The notes under the pieces: generated by a model
Seen by the model: the letters and a program-made list of their open reading frames with translations, nothing else
The model's database searches: none
Told to the model about the DNA's origin: nothing
In this document: one piece after another, positions 59,937-64,000 of the stretch
Layout: every line of letters begins with the position of its first letter
Position numbering within the stretch: position 1 is the first letter of the stretch
Source of the DNA: Urechis unicinctus
Taxonomy: Eukaryota; Annelida; Polychaeta; Xenopneusta; Urechidae
Assembly (NCBI GenBank): GCA_034190875.2
Contig: CM067357.1
Span: 646,724 to 710,723 of the forward strand
DNA length: 64,000 nucleotides
Direction of reading: 5' to 3'
Position numbers and translations under genes: made by a program

Positions 59937-61660
59937 CATTGATTTCAAGGAAGGTTGGTCTGCAAAAGCGTGATTTGATTCCAGCCAACCATGCCTTGTT
60001 CAGTGCTACTGAGACACCACTGGACGTGAGAGGCACTGTTTGTGCGATGATCAAGTGTGACAGCTCTTACACCCGCAAGATAATATATGTCTGTAACAAT
60101 ATACCTGGTGCATACCTTCTTTGGACGGGCCCGATTGACCTGGGAATCATACCCCCAACCCATCTATGTATCAGCTCTGTGTCGTCCGCCACCAATCTCG
60201 CCTCCTGTGGCTTTTGAAGAATCAGAGTCAACTGTAGCCTTTGAATGCGGCAACATATCCATAAACATCATACAAATCTCCAGCTCAACCAAGCATCTAT
60301 AACACTGCCGAACACTAAGAAACCGACATTGGACACATTGAACGGGTACCATTCCATTCCTCTGGCACAGAACGCCACGGCAGCTACAACATACATTTCC
60401 GAATGGGGTCGTTACCGATTCAAGAGGAGCCCTCAAGGCTACCATCCTGCTGGGGACGCATATACAAGAGGTTATGATGACCTCGTCACAGATGTCCAAC
60501 ACAAGGCAAAGGTCATCGATGTCGCAGCCCTATGCGACCATAAAGTCGCATCGTTATTTTCCATGGTACGTATTATATAACGCAGTGCTCAGAGGGTGGG
60601 ATAGTGTTCAAAAAATCGGTTTTGTGGGAGTTGGAATTGAGTTTACAGGACTGACTGTCACATGGCAGGGCGTGCGACTGACTTTCCCATCCCTAGTGAC
60701 CTTACCTGAATGCGACCCTGGTTTGATTTGGTGAACCAGTTAGCCTTTTCACTTGCCCTCTCAGATGAGCTCCCCCCTTCCGTGACCTCCTGAATCGTGG
60801 CGAGTGGTACTGACTCACACAATTATATAAGAAATTCTGCCTAGTCATTGCAGATATGGAGAGTGATAAAGTGAGATCTTTTGAGATGGGTCGTCCTTCA
60901 TGTCTTCAACTGATTGGTCCCCTGTCATTGATGACTATCATCTAGACGCTGCGATCCAAGCATCTGTAATGGCCCAGCCTAATAACACTGCAGCATTATC
61001 AGCCTTTACATGGGAACGTATTGCCAGTGCCTCCTTATCCGATGCTAATTGTAGTCACCAACCTGAAACAGGACCTGGATTCCGAGCTCATGTCCTACCG
61101 GTGGCGAACGGTATTATAGTGTACGACGTAAGTAATGTGGTGGCCTCATCACTCCAATCAGAGATGTAAGATGCCCTTCAGGTGGTTTACCAAGGTGTTA
61201 ATGTGATGAAGGTCCATACTCAGCTGTGTGTATACTACCCTGGCATGTCTGTTGCCGTAGTGAACCGCAGAAAGCGATGTAGCAAGTGCGACACTATAGC
61301 ACCATCCTAACCCGCTCTCCCTGCTGCCCCACACCCATCACCATATTATCTACAGTCATTCCTCTCCCGATGGCAATTTCGTTCCAGTTTCTCATTAGCA
61401 TATCATGGTCAGGGAAACAGGAGGGCTGAGCGAGCAGTTAAAGTTGCCAAGCGTACACTCATGATGAATGGTGGCCCTGTCAGTGACTTGGGCACAGACG
61501 TGGTCACAGCTGAAATACCTACTGCAATATCGCAATACATCACTACAAGAAATCAACTGACCCCAGTCCTCGATAGAAGAGTCCTTAGGGACCACTTGTT
61601 TGCAACGTGGATAATTATTGCACATGAAAATCAACTCAACACCTGACCGCTTTATCAGTT
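59937..61660 (+). pseudogene. Ty3/gypsy pol remnant (protease, RT, RNase H, integrase)
   Basis: Order on the plus strand: protease C-terminal part (GLQKRDLIPANHALFSATET, TGPIDLGII); RT with LDTLNGYHSIPLAQNATAAT, YISEWGRYRFKRSPQGYHPA and GDAYTRGYDDLV, where the catalytic box is degraded to VIDVAALCD; GIEFTGLTVTW; RNase H start (MGRPSC, STDWS); a linker (HVLPVANGIIVYDVSNVVAS); the integrase zinc module (VYYPGMSVAVVNRRKRCSKC, DTIAPS), with its first His position changed; and the C-terminal core (AVKVAKRTLMMNGGPVSDLG, LTPVLDRRVLRDHLF). Stops and shifts throughout. No LTRs recognised. It is distinct from the gypsy remnants at 16 and 47 kb. Confidence 0.82.
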
Positions 61661-61749
61661 GGCGACTACACAAATTTCTAAAACCAGCATGGTGCATAGC
61701 CCAAGTGATTGAATAAAACAGGCGTTATCCGCAAGGTCCTGAGTAGCCG

Positions 61750-62050
61750 GTTCCCATGGCGTAGTGGTTTACTGCCTCGCCTTTCGACCCACTGGCTGTC
61801 GGTTCGATCCTTAGGTGTAACCACCTGACTGGTTAATTGTGACTGGGATGATCACCTAAAATGGTGGTTTCATCCCTGTAAGGGGATGTTAAAGATCCTC
61901 TGAATGATGATAGTACAATTATCCGTAGATAAGCGATTTAAGACTTTCACATTTTCAAAGACTGATACACGCCAATGTAATTGATCTGTTTACGAATGGG
62001 AAATAGGGCTCGGTGGAACTTTATTGACTGATCAGCCTGACTCCCATGGG
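61750..62050 (+). mobile_element. tRNA-derived SINE
   Basis: A box TGGCGTAGTGG at 61757-61767 and B box GGTTCGATCC at 61801-61810, spaced 33 bp as in tRNA-type Pol III promoters. Downstream is a body with CACCTGACTGGTTAATTG and CCCTGTAAGGGGATGTTAAA. The 3' end is not clearly defined, so the end coordinate is approximate. Confidence 0.65.
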
Positions 62051-64000
62051 TACCATGATGAAATAATTTAAACAACACATCATTATTGAATACACTGAAC
62101 ATGGATTCATCGGAGGTCGATCATTCCAGACTAAAATCCTTTGATTCCAGAATTAAGCTACATTATGCGTATATGGGTGCGGAATGGGGGGATCCAGTAA
62201 ATATTATTTTTTTGAATTTTTATGATAAATTTGAATAAGCTCAACACCAGCGTCGTCTGTCAAAAATGTAGACACATGGTATGAATGAGGAAATTGTAGG
62301 CTGGATGTGTAATATGAAACAGAGAGTGGTAATCCATGGTGAAGAGCATTGCTCAAAAGGTGCGACAAGTAATATACCCCTTGCGGTCGGTGAATTGTTT
62401 GCACCTGTTTATCGTTTACATCCGTGCACATATACAGGGACAGTAAATGAACCATTTAAACTTGTGGAGGACACTTAGGTATCTAGAGGGGTGACAAATG
62501 AGGAACAGGCGCATTTATGTCCCATGTTTTGCATGCAATATTTCCGACTTCCCTAAACTGAAGATGATCTTCATTGCGCCGCAAGGCAAGGCAAGCATAT
62601 GCAAATGACAGACGAAAAAAGAAGATATGATGGCTTTATGGGAGAGAAAACATTTTCCTGGCTGTGTGAAAAACAAGACTTCAGCGTTATCACCCGTGTC
62701 ACGTCAAGTACAGCTAGCAGAACGTGCAAGCACTTGAGGCGCTCATTGTCAGATTATGAAACACAGAGAATATCAAAGGTCTTGAAACCAATCATATAGA
62801 AGAGCAACTTGAAACAAACCTCATGTCATAACTGCCATTTTGATATCACACTGAAACCTGTAAAGTACTCCCTGCTATTGAGTACACTAATCCATGCCAG
62901 TTTTTTGTCTACTCTGAGGGGTTCAGTGGGTGTAAGATTTGACGCAAAAGGCTAAACGTCCAAGTTATTTCAGTTGAACATCTGCCTGTATTTCTACAGC
63001 AAACGAGTGATTGGCGTTTTAAATAGCAGGCCGATAAAGCTGTCGAAGCCTCTTTTGGTCCACGTGCTGAAAGATAACCTTTTAAAAATGTCTATTCCCC
63101 TAGCCTGACCAATTACCAAAGATGTCGATTACTTGTCGGCCAGTAATGAATTCAATGTAAAATATTTGATTCCTATTTGCGTGACTATGACAATCAACAT
63201 ATGTATTAACAACAGTAGTTTCGCTGCCATTTTATCAACGCGATAGCCATCTTAAAAGAAAGTTGCAATTATCGCAAGAAAAGCAAGGCCGAGCAAATTA
63301 CTACCGGCAACTTCCCTAGCTGTTATCAGAAAGCTATATGCCAGACGCCATCACCGTCCACGATTTAGCTAATAGATAATCGATGTTTTGTGTCTAGAAT
63401 TCATCTCATTCGGGTAACATGAATTTGGAAAGTGTCTACCAGATTAATTACATGCACCATATAAATGTGATGGATAGGCAAAGGAAAGCAGAATAAATAA
63501 AAATTAAACGTCACTTCATGAGATAGGATACCAAAACTGGACATTTTCCATGATATACAGACGGTTAGCAATTAAATACATTCCCAGGAAGCCCGATTCT
63601 AGGAATAAACAATTGTAGTTAGTTAGCAGCATATGGTAGATCCATGGTATCTAAACACTCTAAATCAGTGTCAATATGTTTTTGACTAGGAACGCTTTGT
63701 TTGGATTCATCATCACAACCCTTTAATATACGTATGTTTGATATTCTGGAACAAACACAAATCTATAATAGCTTACTTGTGTCGGTGGAGGTGCAGATGC
63801 AGACGACCTATGAAGTTCATCACTCAGCGTTTCTGTAGGCTACACATAACATACTCAAGAATATGGATTTTGTTTGTAAATTAGTAGACACGATGATAAG
63901 AGTAAACCAGTGCAAAGGGGAAGCGTGCGATGTGAATGTTGGGCATGCGGTGAATTCCCATGGATTAGCATTGTAACCTTATATCATCACTGGCATTATT
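62051..64000. other. No recognisable gene
   Basis: Short open frames (62281-62478, 62599-62799 and 62455-62204 minus) show no family motifs. AT-rich to the end of the window. Confidence 0.55.

Noticed and set aside
61757-61830. A functional tRNA gene
   Set aside because: A and B boxes are good, but acceptor and anticodon stems do not pair convincingly and a SINE-like body follows.

Overview
The window is eukaryotic and animal-like. It has intron-split genes with GT-AG splice sites, a TATA-type promoter, C2H2 zinc fingers, secreted C-type lectin-like genes, leucine-rich-repeat (NLR-like) genes, and abundant retrotransposon debris, microsatellites and minisatellites in an AT-rich background. 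The mix of small secreted PAN/Apple plus C-type-lectin genes, divergent LRR immune-type genes, and an RNase H-bearing I-group LINE suggests a mollusc, probably a gastropod. That identification is an inference; no species marker is present.

Layout. 1-4.8 kb: a hAT DNA transposon (1436-4741) inserted on the minus strand into a second, already decayed hAT/KIAA1586-like gene. 5.4-10.2 kb: copies and fragments of one LINE family (here LINE-X), including a leader-plus-tail deletion derivative, an internally inverted copy, and a LINE inserted into the RT catalytic codons of another LINE, with an NLR-like exon between them. 11.7-14.3 kb: a LINE-X copy that lost endonuclease and RT. 14.4-14.9 kb: a 28-bp x 20 array. 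15.4-16.5 kb: a Ty3/gypsy integrase remnant carrying a 54-bp LINE tail insertion. 17.5-19.6 kb: a C2H2 zinc-finger array with one open 7-finger frame. 21.3-30.4 kb: minus-strand PAN/C-type-lectin gene copies, one of them near complete with a promoter, plus LINE remnants and long (TA)n. 32.6-37.8 kb: a full-length-ended LINE-X with a perfect target-site duplication but a deleted RT catalytic segment. 38-50 kb: minisatellites, two more lectin fragments, a gypsy RT remnant and a large ACTC-type simple repeat. 51.3-52.8 kb: an NLR-like LRR pseudogene containing a 19-bp VNTR. 53-58.5 kb: simple repeats, a 205-bp MITE with an 8-bp duplication, and an old degenerate satellite. 59.3-62 kb: a decayed Ty3/gypsy pol and a tRNA-derived SINE. 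The remainder shows nothing recognisable.

How it fits together. There is no operon or pathway. The coding content of likely host function is immune-type (lectin-like, LRR) and regulatory (zinc fingers), mostly as paralogous fragments. Mobile elements dominate, and their nesting gives a readable relative chronology. The best-supported new content is the LINE-X family. Its 5' and 3' termini, tail structure and deletion derivatives can be deduced from four or five insertions inside this window.
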